From UBA4416 sp040387555 (GTDB lineage: Bacteria; Bacteroidota; Bacteroidia; B-17B0; Aurantibacillaceae), in the NCBI GenBank assembly GCA_040387555.1, contig JAZKDO010000005.1, positions 310,001 to 374,000 of the forward strand: a stretch of 64,000 bases of DNA, read 5' to 3'. Position 1 is the stretch's first letter. Every line of letters begins with the position of its first letter. Made by a program: the position numbers and the translations under genes. Positions 1-7,672 of this stretch are shown here, in pieces. The notes below the pieces were generated by a model. That model made no database searches. It saw only the letters and a list, made by a program, of their open reading frames with translations, and was not told where the DNA came from.

Positions 1-894
1 ATAACCATCGCCTTGATCCTTGCCTTACTATTTACTTTAGGATTGATTTATTTCATCGCTTCACAGCTAGCAATGTTTTCGGAGGCACTTCCGCAACTTA
101 AACAAAAATTCCTGGCAATGTTTAATCAGGCAGAGCTTTGGGTTTCAAAACGATTAAATATCAGCACAACAAAAATTGATGATTGGATTAATACGCAAAA
201 GAAGGAAGGAATGAATAATTCTACTTCAATGATAGGTGAAACATTAAGTACTGTAGGAGGATTATTTGTTATGATTTTTTTGATACCGGTTTATGTGTTC
301 TTATTATTGTTTTATAAACCACTCTTACTTGAATTTATTCATAAAATATTTCCTTTAAATAAGGATAGTACAGTGAATGAAGTACTCACAGAAGTAAAAG
401 CACTTATTCAGAGTTACCTGGTTGGTTTAATGATTGAAGCCGCGATTGTTACCACTTTAAATACGTGCGGGCTTTTATTAATTGGCATTGATTATGCCAT
501 TCTGATTGGTATTATAGGAGCAATTCTCAATCTTATACCTTACATTGGAGGTATAGTTGCTACCTTATTGCCAATTACATTAGCATTAGCAACTAAAGAG
601 CCTGTGCATGCATTGTATGTTCTTATTTTGTATTGTTCAGTTCAGCTTATCGACAATAATTTTATTGTGCCAAAAATTGTAGCGTCAAAAGTTAAAATAA
701 ACGCCTTAGTGTCTATTGTGATCGTACTTGTAGGTGGAGCGTTATGGGGCGTCGCCGGTATGTTCCTTTCTTTACCTTTGATTGCGATCTTCAAGGTTAT
801 ATGCGATAGAATTGAGCCATTAAAACCTATTGGATTTCTTCTTGGAGATAATATGCCGGATGTCACCATATTTAGAAAAAGAAAAAGAGTATAG
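1..894 (+). CDS. AI-2E family transporter (5' truncated)
   Basis: Polytopic membrane protein of the AI-2E / PF01594 permease family, which includes exporters of small molecules and Na+/H+ antiporter-like members; the substrate is unknown. The frame is open to the first base, so the true start lies upstream. The first possible internal start is a TTG at 13, giving 293 residues against about 350 for the family. Visible are an N-terminal membrane segment, a soluble amphipathic stretch (residues about 25-75), then repeated hydrophobic segments including the glycine/proline-rich part around residues 165-185 (ILNLIPYIGG) that is typical of the family core. The C-terminus is basic and cytosolic. It stands alone, with no operon partner in view. 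Confidence 0.85.
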   Translation: MTIALILALLFTLGLIYFIASQLAMFSEALPQLKQKFLAMFNQAELWVSKRLNISTTKIDDWINTQKKEGMNNSTSMIGETLSTVGGLFVMIFLIPVYVFLLLFYKPLLLEFIHKIFPLNKDSTVNEVLTEVKALIQSYLVGLMIEAAIVTTLNTCGLLLIGIDYAILIGIIGAILNLIPYIGGIVATLLPITLALATKEPVHALYVLILYCSVQLIDNNFIVPKIVASKVKINALVSIVIVLVGGALWGVAGMFLSLPLIAIFKVICDRIEPLKPIGFLLGDNMPDVTIFRKRKRV

Positions 895-980
895 TTTATA
901 TAAACAATTATATTTTTTGAGTTTTACCGTTCATCATGATCCTTTTGGCGAATAGAAGCTGTTTCCTCTCGTTAGAATTC

Positions 981-988
981 TATTTTTG
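981..988 (+). promoter_or_regulatory. Possible -7 element upstream of the cupin_8 gene
   Basis: TATTTTTG matches the Bacteroidota -7 consensus TAnnTTTG and lies 20 nt before the ATG at 1009. No good -33 TTTG is seen at the expected distance, so this is half a promoter only. Confidence 0.35.
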
Positions 989-1008
989 GTTAACTAAAAA
1001 TTAAGATC

Positions 1009-1866
1009 ATGGATCTATCGCTCAAGATTGATACTATTGAAACTATAAATACCGAAAAATTTAATCGGTTTTATTTTAAAACTCAAAAGCCTGTAGTAAT
1101 AAAAGGGCTATCCAAAAACACCGAGGCTGCTAAAAAATGGTCGATCACTTATTTTAAAGAAAGACTGGGCGATGTTGTGGTTGATGTTTATGATAACGGC
1201 AATACAAAAAGTGCTAAGTCGGCTTTCACAGTTCCAGACCTTAAAATGAAATTTGGCGACTACCTTGATATTTTAGCGAAAAACGAACATACTGACCTTA
1301 GGATTTTTTTGTTTGATCTTTTTAAATATGATGCAGGATTAAAAAAAGATTTCCCTTGTCCGGAGTTATTTCGCGGAATGTTAGATAACATTGGTCACAT
1401 GTTTTTTGGAGGCAAGGACACCACTGTTAGAATACATTATGACATTGATATGTCAAATGTATTACATACTCATTTTGGAGGAAGGAAGCGAGTAGTTTTG
1501 ATTGCCCCTGAATATTCCACATTTTTGTACTGCTTGCCTCTAAATACCTATTCTTTAATTGATCCGGATAAACCAGATTATCAAAAATATCCGGGCTTAA
1601 GTTATGTAAAGGGATATGATTTTATTTTGGAACCGGGAGATTCTCTTTTTATGCCTAGTGGTTATTGGCATTATATGACATATCTTGAAAGTAGTTTTTC
1701 AGTTAGTTACAGGAGAATAGGACCTACGGTGCAAGCTCCTTTGCAAGGGATAATGAATTTAGGTTTATATATGCCTGCTGATAAGTTATTAAATAAAGTA
1801 ATGGATGATAAATGGTTAACCATCAAGCAACAAATTGCCGAAAAAAGAATTAACAGATATTTTTAA
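1009..1866 (+). CDS. Cupin_8 / JmjC-like Fe(II), 2-oxoglutarate-dependent oxygenase family protein
   Basis: 285-residue soluble protein with the layout of cupin_8 (PF13621) hydroxylases. The iron facial triad can be read as H143-x-D145 in RIHYDID and a distal His221 in PSGYWHYM, inside the usual 'EPGDSLFMPSGYWH' strand pair. FGGRKRVVLIAPE (about 156-168) is the family's conserved strand after the HxD turn. Members hydroxylate protein or small-molecule side chains using 2-oxoglutarate and O2; the substrate here cannot be deduced. The ATG at 1009 agrees with a -7 box 20 nt upstream. It is convergent with phaC and has no obvious link to it. Confidence 0.8.
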   Translation: MDLSLKIDTIETINTEKFNRFYFKTQKPVVIKGLSKNTEAAKKWSITYFKERLGDVVVDVYDNGNTKSAKSAFTVPDLKMKFGDYLDILAKNEHTDLRIFLFDLFKYDAGLKKDFPCPELFRGMLDNIGHMFFGGKDTTVRIHYDIDMSNVLHTHFGGRKRVVLIAPEYSTFLYCLPLNTYSLIDPDKPDYQKYPGLSYVKGYDFILEPGDSLFMPSGYWHYMTYLESSFSVSYRRIGPTVQAPLQGIMNLGLYMPADKLLNKVMDDKWLTIKQQIAEKRINRYF

Positions 1867-1936
1867 AACGGTTTGTCTTTTTTGATCTGTTTATTATCAA
1901 GGCTAATAGGTATTTAACCCATAACAGTATTAAATA

Positions 1937-2983
1937 TTAATCTCTTTTCTTTAGCCATTGTGTTACTGCCGGTGCCAGTTCTTTTTGGGATTTACCCCCA
2001 ACAAATACTCCTATATGACCGCCTTTAAAGCCGTATAATTCTTTATCCTTGCTGCCCACTAAATCATTTAATGGGATCGTAGCTGCTGGTGGCACCAAAT
2101 GATCTTCGGTGGCATATATATTTAGTAAATTACAAGTAAGGTTTTTTAGGTTCACTTTTTTTCCACCTACTTCAAGCTCGCCTTTTGCAAGTTTATTTTC
2201 CTGGTAAAGATCGGTCATAAATTCCTTAAAGCATTGGCCTGCCTGATCAGGACTTTCACTGATCCATTTTTCCATTCGTAAAAAATTCATCAATTTATCT
2301 TTATCGTCCAATGAATTGGTCAAGGTTTGTTGTTTCTGAACTTTCATCATAGGTTTCAACATATCAAAACCCTGGTTTAAGAAATCGCCAGGAATTAAGC
2401 CATTAAAGCCCTTCACAATTTTGTCAAAATCCATATCCTTGCTCCATCGGAACAACAGCCCATCATTGGTGCTAAAATCAATTGGAGTTACATGCGTTAC
2501 TAAATTTTTAATTTTATTAGGGTATAGCGAAGAATAAATTACACTTAGTGTTCCGCCCTGACAAATACTCAGAATATTTATTTTTTCGACACGGTTCTTT
2601 TTACGCATAAAATCCACGCAATTATTTATGTACCCGTTTACATAGTCATCAATGCTTAAATATTTATCCGCTTTAGTAGGATTGCCCCAATCAATGAGGT
2701 ACACATCCAATCCTGCTGCAAGCAAATTTTTTATATAGCTTCTGTCCGGTTGTATGTCAAGCATTTTATAAGTATTAACCAACGCATACACAATAAGTAC
2801 AGGAGTTTTATAGGTTGGCTCAGTGTCACGATCGTAACGGTACAGTGTGAGTTTATCTTCATTATAAACAGCTGTTTTTGGGGAAGCAGCTATCTCTACT
2901 TCTTCTATCTGGTTTAACGTTTCGTAGCTCTTAAATAATTTTGAGCTCATCGTATTCATTTCTTCCACTATTTTATTTTCCAT
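1937..2983 (-). CDS. phaC: Class III polyhydroxyalkanoate synthase catalytic subunit PhaC
   Basis: 348-residue alpha/beta-hydrolase-fold PHA synthase that polymerises (R)-3-hydroxyacyl-CoA at the granule surface in complex with PhaE. The catalytic triad is complete: Cys141 in the lipase-like box SICQGG, Asp294 in ATEDHLVPP and His323 in GGHIGVF. From memory, these sit exactly 8 residues before C149/D302/H331 of the Allochromatium vinosum class III enzyme. The first box residue is Ser instead of the usual Gly. The length (about 350) fits class III rather than the roughly 590 residues of class I. It follows phaE on the same strand after a 173-nt gap that holds a terminator-like hairpin, so phaE is probably transcribed in excess over phaC. 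Confidence 0.93.
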   Translation of the reverse strand: MENKIVEEMNTMSSKLFKSYETLNQIEEVEIAASPKTAVYNEDKLTLYRYDRDTEPTYKTPVLIVYALVNTYKMLDIQPDRSYIKNLLAAGLDVYLIDWGNPTKADKYLSIDDYVNGYINNCVDFMRKKNRVEKINILSICQGGTLSVIYSSLYPNKIKNLVTHVTPIDFSTNDGLLFRWSKDMDFDKIVKGFNGLIPGDFLNQGFDMLKPMMKVQKQQTLTNSLDDKDKLMNFLRMEKWISESPDQAGQCFKEFMTDLYQENKLAKGELEVGGKKVNLKNLTCNLLNIYATEDHLVPPAATIPLNDLVGSKDKELYGFKGGHIGVFVGGKSQKELAPAVTQWLKKRD

Positions 2984-3091
2984 AATGCCTCGATAATTGT
3001 TGCTATAAAATTACATTAATTTTTTTGGATGAGTTATATAAATCCCATGTTTTATCCCTGTTTCACTTATTTTTTGCAAAAATAAATGTAT

Positions 3092-3124
3092 AAAAAAAGA
3101 CTGCCCACAAACACATAGGCAGCC
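3092..3124 (-). terminator. Intrinsic terminator between phaE and phaC
   Basis: On the minus strand GGCTGCC pairs with GGCAGTC (one G-U pair) around a 12-nt loop, and seven U follow (A tract at 3092-3098 on the plus strand). It sits 33 nt after the phaE stop. It could work as a partial terminator, lowering phaC relative to phaE; phaC has no obvious promoter of its own. Confidence 0.7.
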
Positions 3125-3156
3125 TTTTATAATTGTGCTATGAACACAAAGATGAT

Positions 3157-4542
3157 TTATTTCTTTTTTGCTTTTGCAGCTTTATCTTCTTCAAATAATT
3201 CAACTGATGCAGCATTTTGCATAGCTAATTTAGTTTGTAAATCTTTAATTGTTTTTTTAAGATCATGCATCGTTTTATAGATCTCATCCATTTCACTTTT
3301 AAAAACTACAGGGTATTGCTCAAATACATTTTCAAATTGTTTTTCAAAATGTTTTTTCACATCCATACTTAAATTTAATGCTTCTGCTTTTACTTTGCTG
3401 AATTCATCTGTTGCAAATAATTCAGAATACATTTTTTCATTAGTTTTTACCCACTCATTATATAATTCAGTTGAAGTTGGTAAAGTCATTTTACCTGACT
3501 GAATATCTGCCTGAGCATCTTTATATTTTTCCTGGGTTTCTTTTGCTAAAGTTTCCATTGAAGCCTGCATTGTTTTGTACAATTGAGCTTGTAACTCAGA
3601 TTGTTTAATGCTGTATTCAGTTACTTTATCTAATAAAGCGATGGTTGCTTCAACGTTTTCTTTTTCTTTACCCGGGTTAGCTAATTTCAATAAAGGCTCA
3701 AATGTTTTCCCAAATACGTTGTTCATTTTAGAATACAAATCTTTCATTTGTTCGGAATTACCAGAAAATAATTCAGGAAAATTAGCAGACATATTTTGCA
3801 TTTGAGCAAAATATTCTTTTCCTAAACCATTTTGTTTTACAAAAAAGTCCTGCATTTGTTTAGTAGATCCTTCAAAAACATCTTTTAAAGAAGCGTTGTT
3901 AAAGAATGATCCAAATACTTGCTCAGTCATTTGTTTAGCGTTTTGCGCTGCATAAATGTTTTTCCATGTATCCATGCTAAAATCAGAATTCTTAAGAGCT
4001 GACATCATCGGTTGAAACATCTCTTGAACTTTCATATACATTTGTCCGCCTTCAAACATGTTCTTAAACATATCTTTATTAAAAGGATTGTTAATGTTAG
4101 AAGAGAATGTATCATAAGATGTATTCATCGTTCCCATCCAGCTATTATAAATATTAGTCCATGCATTATTCATAGTAGAAAAACTGTTGTTGTAATCGTT
4201 AGCAGTTTTTCCGTAGTTCACCATAGAATTATAAATGCTTTGATTAAAATCAGTCATTTGCTTCATTCCGCTCATTTGCTGGTTATACCAGTTTTTGAAA
4301 AATTCCTCTGGCTTAGAGTTGTCATTCATAAATGGATTAGTGAAAGGATTAGTAGTATTACCCATTCCATTAAACATAGCAGATTGTTTATCCATCATAT
4401 CTTTATACATAGATTGTCCGTCCGCCATTGGATTTCCAGTTGCAAAAGCAGATTGGAATTTTTTTGCTGAATCCATGAAAGTGTTCATAGCATTAGCCTG
4501 AGCATCCATCATGTTATCGATAATTGGGTTGTTTGTTTTCAT
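3157..4542 (-). CDS. phaE: Class III PHA synthase subunit PhaE (phasin-like)
   Basis: 461-residue helical protein. The C-terminal third (residues about 340-455) has the pattern of the PHA_synth_III_E family: W-x-K-T-N-E-x-Y-x-x-L-F, then F-x-K-V-K-A-E-A-L-N, then SEMDEIYKTMHDLK and a final coiled-coil heptad stretch. PhaE has no catalytic residues; it binds and activates PhaC and helps coat the PHA granule. The N-terminal 300 residues are very rich in Met, Asn, Phe and Gln in repeated amphipathic helices (phasin-like), making the protein longer than the roughly 330-370 residues of classical PhaE. It ends in a basic AKAKKK tail. It is divergent from phaJ and is first in the minus-strand phaEC unit. 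Confidence 0.88.
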   Translation of the reverse strand: MKTNNPIIDNMMDAQANAMNTFMDSAKKFQSAFATGNPMADGQSMYKDMMDKQSAMFNGMGNTTNPFTNPFMNDNSKPEEFFKNWYNQQMSGMKQMTDFNQSIYNSMVNYGKTANDYNNSFSTMNNAWTNIYNSWMGTMNTSYDTFSSNINNPFNKDMFKNMFEGGQMYMKVQEMFQPMMSALKNSDFSMDTWKNIYAAQNAKQMTEQVFGSFFNNASLKDVFEGSTKQMQDFFVKQNGLGKEYFAQMQNMSANFPELFSGNSEQMKDLYSKMNNVFGKTFEPLLKLANPGKEKENVEATIALLDKVTEYSIKQSELQAQLYKTMQASMETLAKETQEKYKDAQADIQSGKMTLPTSTELYNEWVKTNEKMYSELFATDEFSKVKAEALNLSMDVKKHFEKQFENVFEQYPVVFKSEMDEIYKTMHDLKKTIKDLQTKLAMQNAASVELFEEDKAAKAKKK

Positions 4543-4577
4543 TTTTGTTCTAATTTTTGGTTATAATTTAGTAAATT

Positions 4578-4615
4578 GGCCTTATTCTCTGAAAATCAGC
4601 TACTTAAGGCCTCCT
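4578..4615 (-). promoter_or_regulatory. Hairpin with overlapping AGGAGG in the phaE leader
   Basis: GGCCTTA (4605-4611 read on minus) pairs perfectly with TAAGGCC (4578-4584), and inside it CTGA pairs with TCAG around a 3-nt loop. A purine run AAAGGAGG overlaps the 5' base of the stem (AGGAGG at 4615-4610 on minus) but lies about 70 nt before the phaE ATG, too far to act as its ribosome binding site. It may be a protein-binding or mRNA-stability element. Structure inferred by eye. Confidence 0.4.
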
Positions 4616-4629
4616 TTCAAAATCTGGTG

Positions 4630-4661
4630 CAAATGTCGACATTTTTTCCTATACGTGTCAA
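4630..4661 (-). promoter_or_regulatory. Probable phaE promoter
   Basis: On minus, TTG (4661-4659), 21 nt, then GACATTTG (4637-4630). The downstream box matches TAnnTTTG except for its first base, and the spacing is right for the Bacteroidota primary sigma factor. This predicts an RNA start near 4623 and a leader of about 80 nt containing the hairpin. Confidence 0.4.
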
Positions 4662-4779
4662 GTAATTTCGTATTATTTTTAAGTTAAATTGTCGTAAAAA
4701 ATAATTGTTTTGTCTAAATCGAAATAAATCTCTAAATAGTTGTGAAATTCGATTTTTTTTTTGAAAATTACGTAAAACA

Positions 4780-5190
4780 ATGCTTATGATCGAAATAGGA
4801 CAAACGTATTCTCATGATTTTAAATTTACTCAGGACGAAGTGAACCGATTTGCGGAAGTAACCGGTGATAAAAATCCTGTACACATTGATGCAGATTTTG
4901 CAGCAAAAAGCATGTTCAAAAAACCTATTATGCATGGTATGCTGGGAGCTGCCTTATTTAGTAAAGTTTTTGGGGTGTTGTTCCCAGGTGAAGGAACCAT
5001 TTACCTCAAGCAATCTCTGAGCTTTTTAAAACCTATGTATGTAGAGGTTGAATATGAAGCAGTTTTTACGGTTCGTGAAGTGATGAAGGATAAACATCGG
5101 GCAGTTGTTGAAACACTTATCAAAGATAAAGCAACGGGGAACGTTTGTACTAGTGGAGAAGCTACTGTGTTAAATATGGATAAGATATAA
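4780..5190 (+). CDS. phaJ: MaoC-type (R)-specific enoyl-CoA hydratase, PhaJ-like
   Basis: 136-residue single-hotdog hydratase. The catalytic Asp30 and His35 lie in GDKNPVHID, the MaoC/R-hydratase motif, followed by FKKPIMHGMLGAALFSKVF, where the glycine-rich turn contacts the CoA. It would convert trans-2-enoyl-CoA from beta-oxidation into (R)-3-hydroxyacyl-CoA for PhaEC. The first ATG gives M-L-M; the ATG two codons later is equally possible. It is divergent from phaE over a 237-nt shared control region and is followed by phaB 52 nt downstream. Length and gene context argue for PhaJ over the MaoC-like domains of large multifunctional enzymes. Confidence 0.85.
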   Translation: MLMIEIGQTYSHDFKFTQDEVNRFAEVTGDKNPVHIDADFAAKSMFKKPIMHGMLGAALFSKVFGVLFPGEGTIYLKQSLSFLKPMYVEVEYEAVFTVREVMKDKHRAVVETLIKDKATGNVCTSGEATVLNMDKI

Positions 5191-5191
5191 T

Positions 5192-5220
5192 AATAACGAA
5201 TTTCGTACAGATTCGTTATT
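5192..5220 (+). repeat. Perfect inverted repeat between phaJ and phaB
   Basis: AATAACGAAT (5192-5201) and ATTCGTTATT (5211-5220) form a perfect 10-bp stem with a 9-nt loop, starting one base after the phaJ stop. No U tract follows, so it is not a standard terminator. It may be an mRNA stability element or an operator for phaB. Confidence 0.6.
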
Positions 5221-5242
5221 CTAATTAATAAAAATAAAGGTC

Positions 5243-5989
5243 ATGGAAAATTCAAACAAAAGAACTGTTTTAATTACAGGTGCTACAGGTGGTTTAGGAA
5301 CTGCAATGTGTAAAGAATTGCATAAGGATGGTTACACCGTTGTGGGAAATTATCACACAAAAGAAAAAGCGGAGGCCTGGATGGTTCAAATGAAAAAAGA
5401 TGGTTATCCTATTGAATTGTTCTACGGTGATGTGAGTGATTTTGAAAGTGCCGGGAAAATGATCACCGAAATTGAAGCAAAATACGGACATATTGATACT
5501 TTGGTGAACAATGCGGGTATAACACGCGACGGTCGTTTAATCAATATGAAAGTAGAAGATTGGCATGCGGTAATTAATACAAATCTGAATTCCGTTTTTA
5601 ATTGCACCAGGCATGTTATTCAGGGAATGATTGATCGAAAATTCGGCCGCGTCATCAATATTTCTTCAGTGAACGGACAACGTGGGCAATTCGGACAAAC
5701 CAATTATTCTGCTGCAAAGGCAGGAATGCATGGTTTTACAAAATCTCTTGCAATGGAGGTTGCAAAATATGGTGTTACAGTAAATACTATTTCTCCGGGT
5801 TATATTGGAACAGATATGGTTATGGCTGTTCCTGAAAAGGTATTAACTCAGATTGTGGCTCAGGTACCAATGGGACGTTTAGGTGGAACTCATGAAGTTG
5901 CACATTTAGTGTCATTCTTGGCCAGCGAAGAAACCAGTTTTATTACTGGAGCTAATTACAGTATTAATGGTGGGCAGCATGTTTATTAG
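5243..5989 (+). CDS. phaB: Acetoacetyl-CoA reductase PhaB (SDR family)
   Basis: 248-residue short-chain dehydrogenase reducing acetoacetyl-CoA to (R)-3-hydroxybutyryl-CoA with NADPH. The cofactor loop TGATGGLG is at residues 12-19, NNAG at 89-92, and the catalytic Ser142, Tyr155 and Lys159 are in ISSVNGQRGQFGQTNYSAAK. The stretch VNGQRGQFGQTNYSA is diagnostic of PhaB rather than of general FabG. With phaJ upstream and phaEC opposite it completes the monomer supply; no phaA thiolase is nearby. The start ATG follows AAAGGTC, a weak purine run. FabG is the alternative, but the motif and the neighbours favour PhaB. Confidence 0.92.
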   Translation: MENSNKRTVLITGATGGLGTAMCKELHKDGYTVVGNYHTKEKAEAWMVQMKKDGYPIELFYGDVSDFESAGKMITEIEAKYGHIDTLVNNAGITRDGRLINMKVEDWHAVINTNLNSVFNCTRHVIQGMIDRKFGRVINISSVNGQRGQFGQTNYSAAKAGMHGFTKSLAMEVAKYGVTVNTISPGYIGTDMVMAVPEKVLTQIVAQVPMGRLGGTHEVAHLVSFLASEETSFITGANYSINGGQHVY

Positions 5990-6039
5990 CATTAATTTAT
6001 AATTCAATTGCTATAAAACTATCCTATCTTTAATCTCAC

Positions 6040-7482
6040 ATGAAGTCTGAAGAAAACATTCAAGCTTTAAAAAAGCGAATTAAAGAACTGGAGAAAGAAA
6101 ACCTTGATCTTAAGAAAAAAAAGGATGTTTTTTTTACAGACAAAAAAACTGTCAAGGTTCCAAAAAATATTGAACCATTATTTGACAGTGCGTCAGAGGT
6201 AGTAAAAAAATATTTTCAAAGTTTTACTGCTGATCCTGGGTTATCTAAAATCGAAGTTAACGGGCAACGCTACATTTTAATGCGGGCAGAATCGCTGGCA
6301 AATGATTTTTTAAACAATATTGTAAGACTTTATTCCGATCTGCCAGCCAATGAATCTCTTAAAATTGGCCGGAATTTATTATTCGATTTTGCCCATTTAA
6401 TTGGGATAGAAGACGCTAAGAATTTTCATAAAAAAATGAAGTTGAAAGATCCGCTTTCAAAACTCTCTGCAGGGCCGGTTCATTTTGCCTATACAGGATG
6501 GGCGTCTGTAGATATTCTGCCTGAAAGCAATCCATCGCCTGATAATGATTTCTATATAAAATATCATCATCCATATTCCTTTGAAGCGGATTCGTGGATT
6601 CAATCTAAACAAAAAACGAATTTTCCGGTTTGCTCTATGAATGCCGGATACTCATCGGGTTGGTGCGAGCAAAGCTATGGATTTGAATTGACCTCGGTTG
6701 AAATAACCTGCAGAGCGAAAGGAGATAAGAACTGCACATTTATTATGGCGCCTCCAAACAGAATTGCTGAGTATTTGGATAAGGAAAACCTGAAATATAA
6801 ACAGGTAAAAAAATATGACATCCCTTTATTTTTTGAACGAAAAAAATCAGAGGAGGTGATTAAAACAGCACTGAAAGAAAAAGAGACTTTATTAAGGGAA
6901 ATACATCACCGGGTTAAAAACAATTTGCAGATTATTTCAAGCTTACTAAAATTGCATGCTGAACAGGCAAATGATGTGAAATTTTCAAATCTTGTTGATG
7001 AAAGTCAACATCGAATTATTTCGATGTCGTTGATTCATGAGATGCTTTATGCGAATTCAGATTTGAGTAAGATTAATCTGACTATTTACGCAAAATTTCT
7101 GTTTGAGAAACTACAAAGTTCCTATAGTAACCTAAACATTAAATTAATAGTAATTGTTCCGAAAGATTTTTGTTTTGAAATAGATAAAATGATTCCGATT
7201 GGATTGATTATGAATGAAGTGTTTAGTAACTCATTTAAATATGCTTTTCAGCAGGACAAGGGCGAGATAACTATTGCGATTAAAAATGATTCTTTAATCC
7301 TTTCAGATAACGGAATTGGTATATCAAAAAAGATATTAAAAAATAATAGTACTAGTTTTGGCTTGCAGCTAATTGAATTACTAGCCGAACAAATTGATGC
7401 GAAACAAATCATTCGCCATATAAATGGTACTTCTTTTGAATTTAAATTCAAGGATGGGTTGCAGCAAAAAACTAAGAAGTAA
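6040..7482 (+). CDS. Sensor histidine kinase with XylR_N/V4R-type aromatic-sensing domain and HisKA_2
   Basis: 480 residues, no membrane segment. Order: an N-terminal coiled coil (about 3-30); a region resembling the XylR_N activator-of-aromatic-catabolism domain (about 45-185, ending SFEAD); a V4R domain (about 186-245, PVCSMNAGYSSGWCEQSYG) with Cys198, 209, 224 and 232 as probable metal ligands; then a HisKA_2 dimerisation domain with phospho-acceptor His290 in EIHHRVKNN, and an HATPase_c domain (NEVFSNSFKYAF; SDNGIG). XylR_N/V4R normally senses phenols or toluenes in sigma54 activators; joined to a kinase it suggests a cytosolic aromatic sensor. No response regulator is adjacent. It follows phaB by 50 nt and may be co-transcribed with it. 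Confidence 0.82.
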   Translation: MKSEENIQALKKRIKELEKENLDLKKKKDVFFTDKKTVKVPKNIEPLFDSASEVVKKYFQSFTADPGLSKIEVNGQRYILMRAESLANDFLNNIVRLYSDLPANESLKIGRNLLFDFAHLIGIEDAKNFHKKMKLKDPLSKLSAGPVHFAYTGWASVDILPESNPSPDNDFYIKYHHPYSFEADSWIQSKQKTNFPVCSMNAGYSSGWCEQSYGFELTSVEITCRAKGDKNCTFIMAPPNRIAEYLDKENLKYKQVKKYDIPLFFERKKSEEVIKTALKEKETLLREIHHRVKNNLQIISSLLKLHAEQANDVKFSNLVDESQHRIISMSLIHEMLYANSDLSKINLTIYAKFLFEKLQSSYSNLNIKLIVIVPKDFCFEIDKMIPIGLIMNEVFSNSFKYAFQQDKGEITIAIKNDSLILSDNGIGISKKILKNNSTSFGLQLIELLAEQIDAKQIIRHINGTSFEFKFKDGLQQKTKK

Positions 7483-7672
7483 TTTGGTAGCATCAAAAAA
7501 TGCAAAAAATAATTAAGAAAAAATGTTTTAAATAAAACTGCTTGAGAATTAATTCTAATCCGGTTGTGAAATATATCGTTAAACACTGTAAGAGGAACGA
7601 TCAGGCATGGGAAATATTTGAAAAAGTAGTTTAACCTGATTTCTTACCTTGAAGTTGGTTAGATTTTCAAGG

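Noticed and set aside
4012..4501. Open frames of 152 and 68 codons on the plus strand inside phaE
   Set aside because: They are antisense to the low-complexity, Met/Asn-rich phaE coding strand, give His/Ile/Ser-rich products with no motif, and phaE has clear family similarity.
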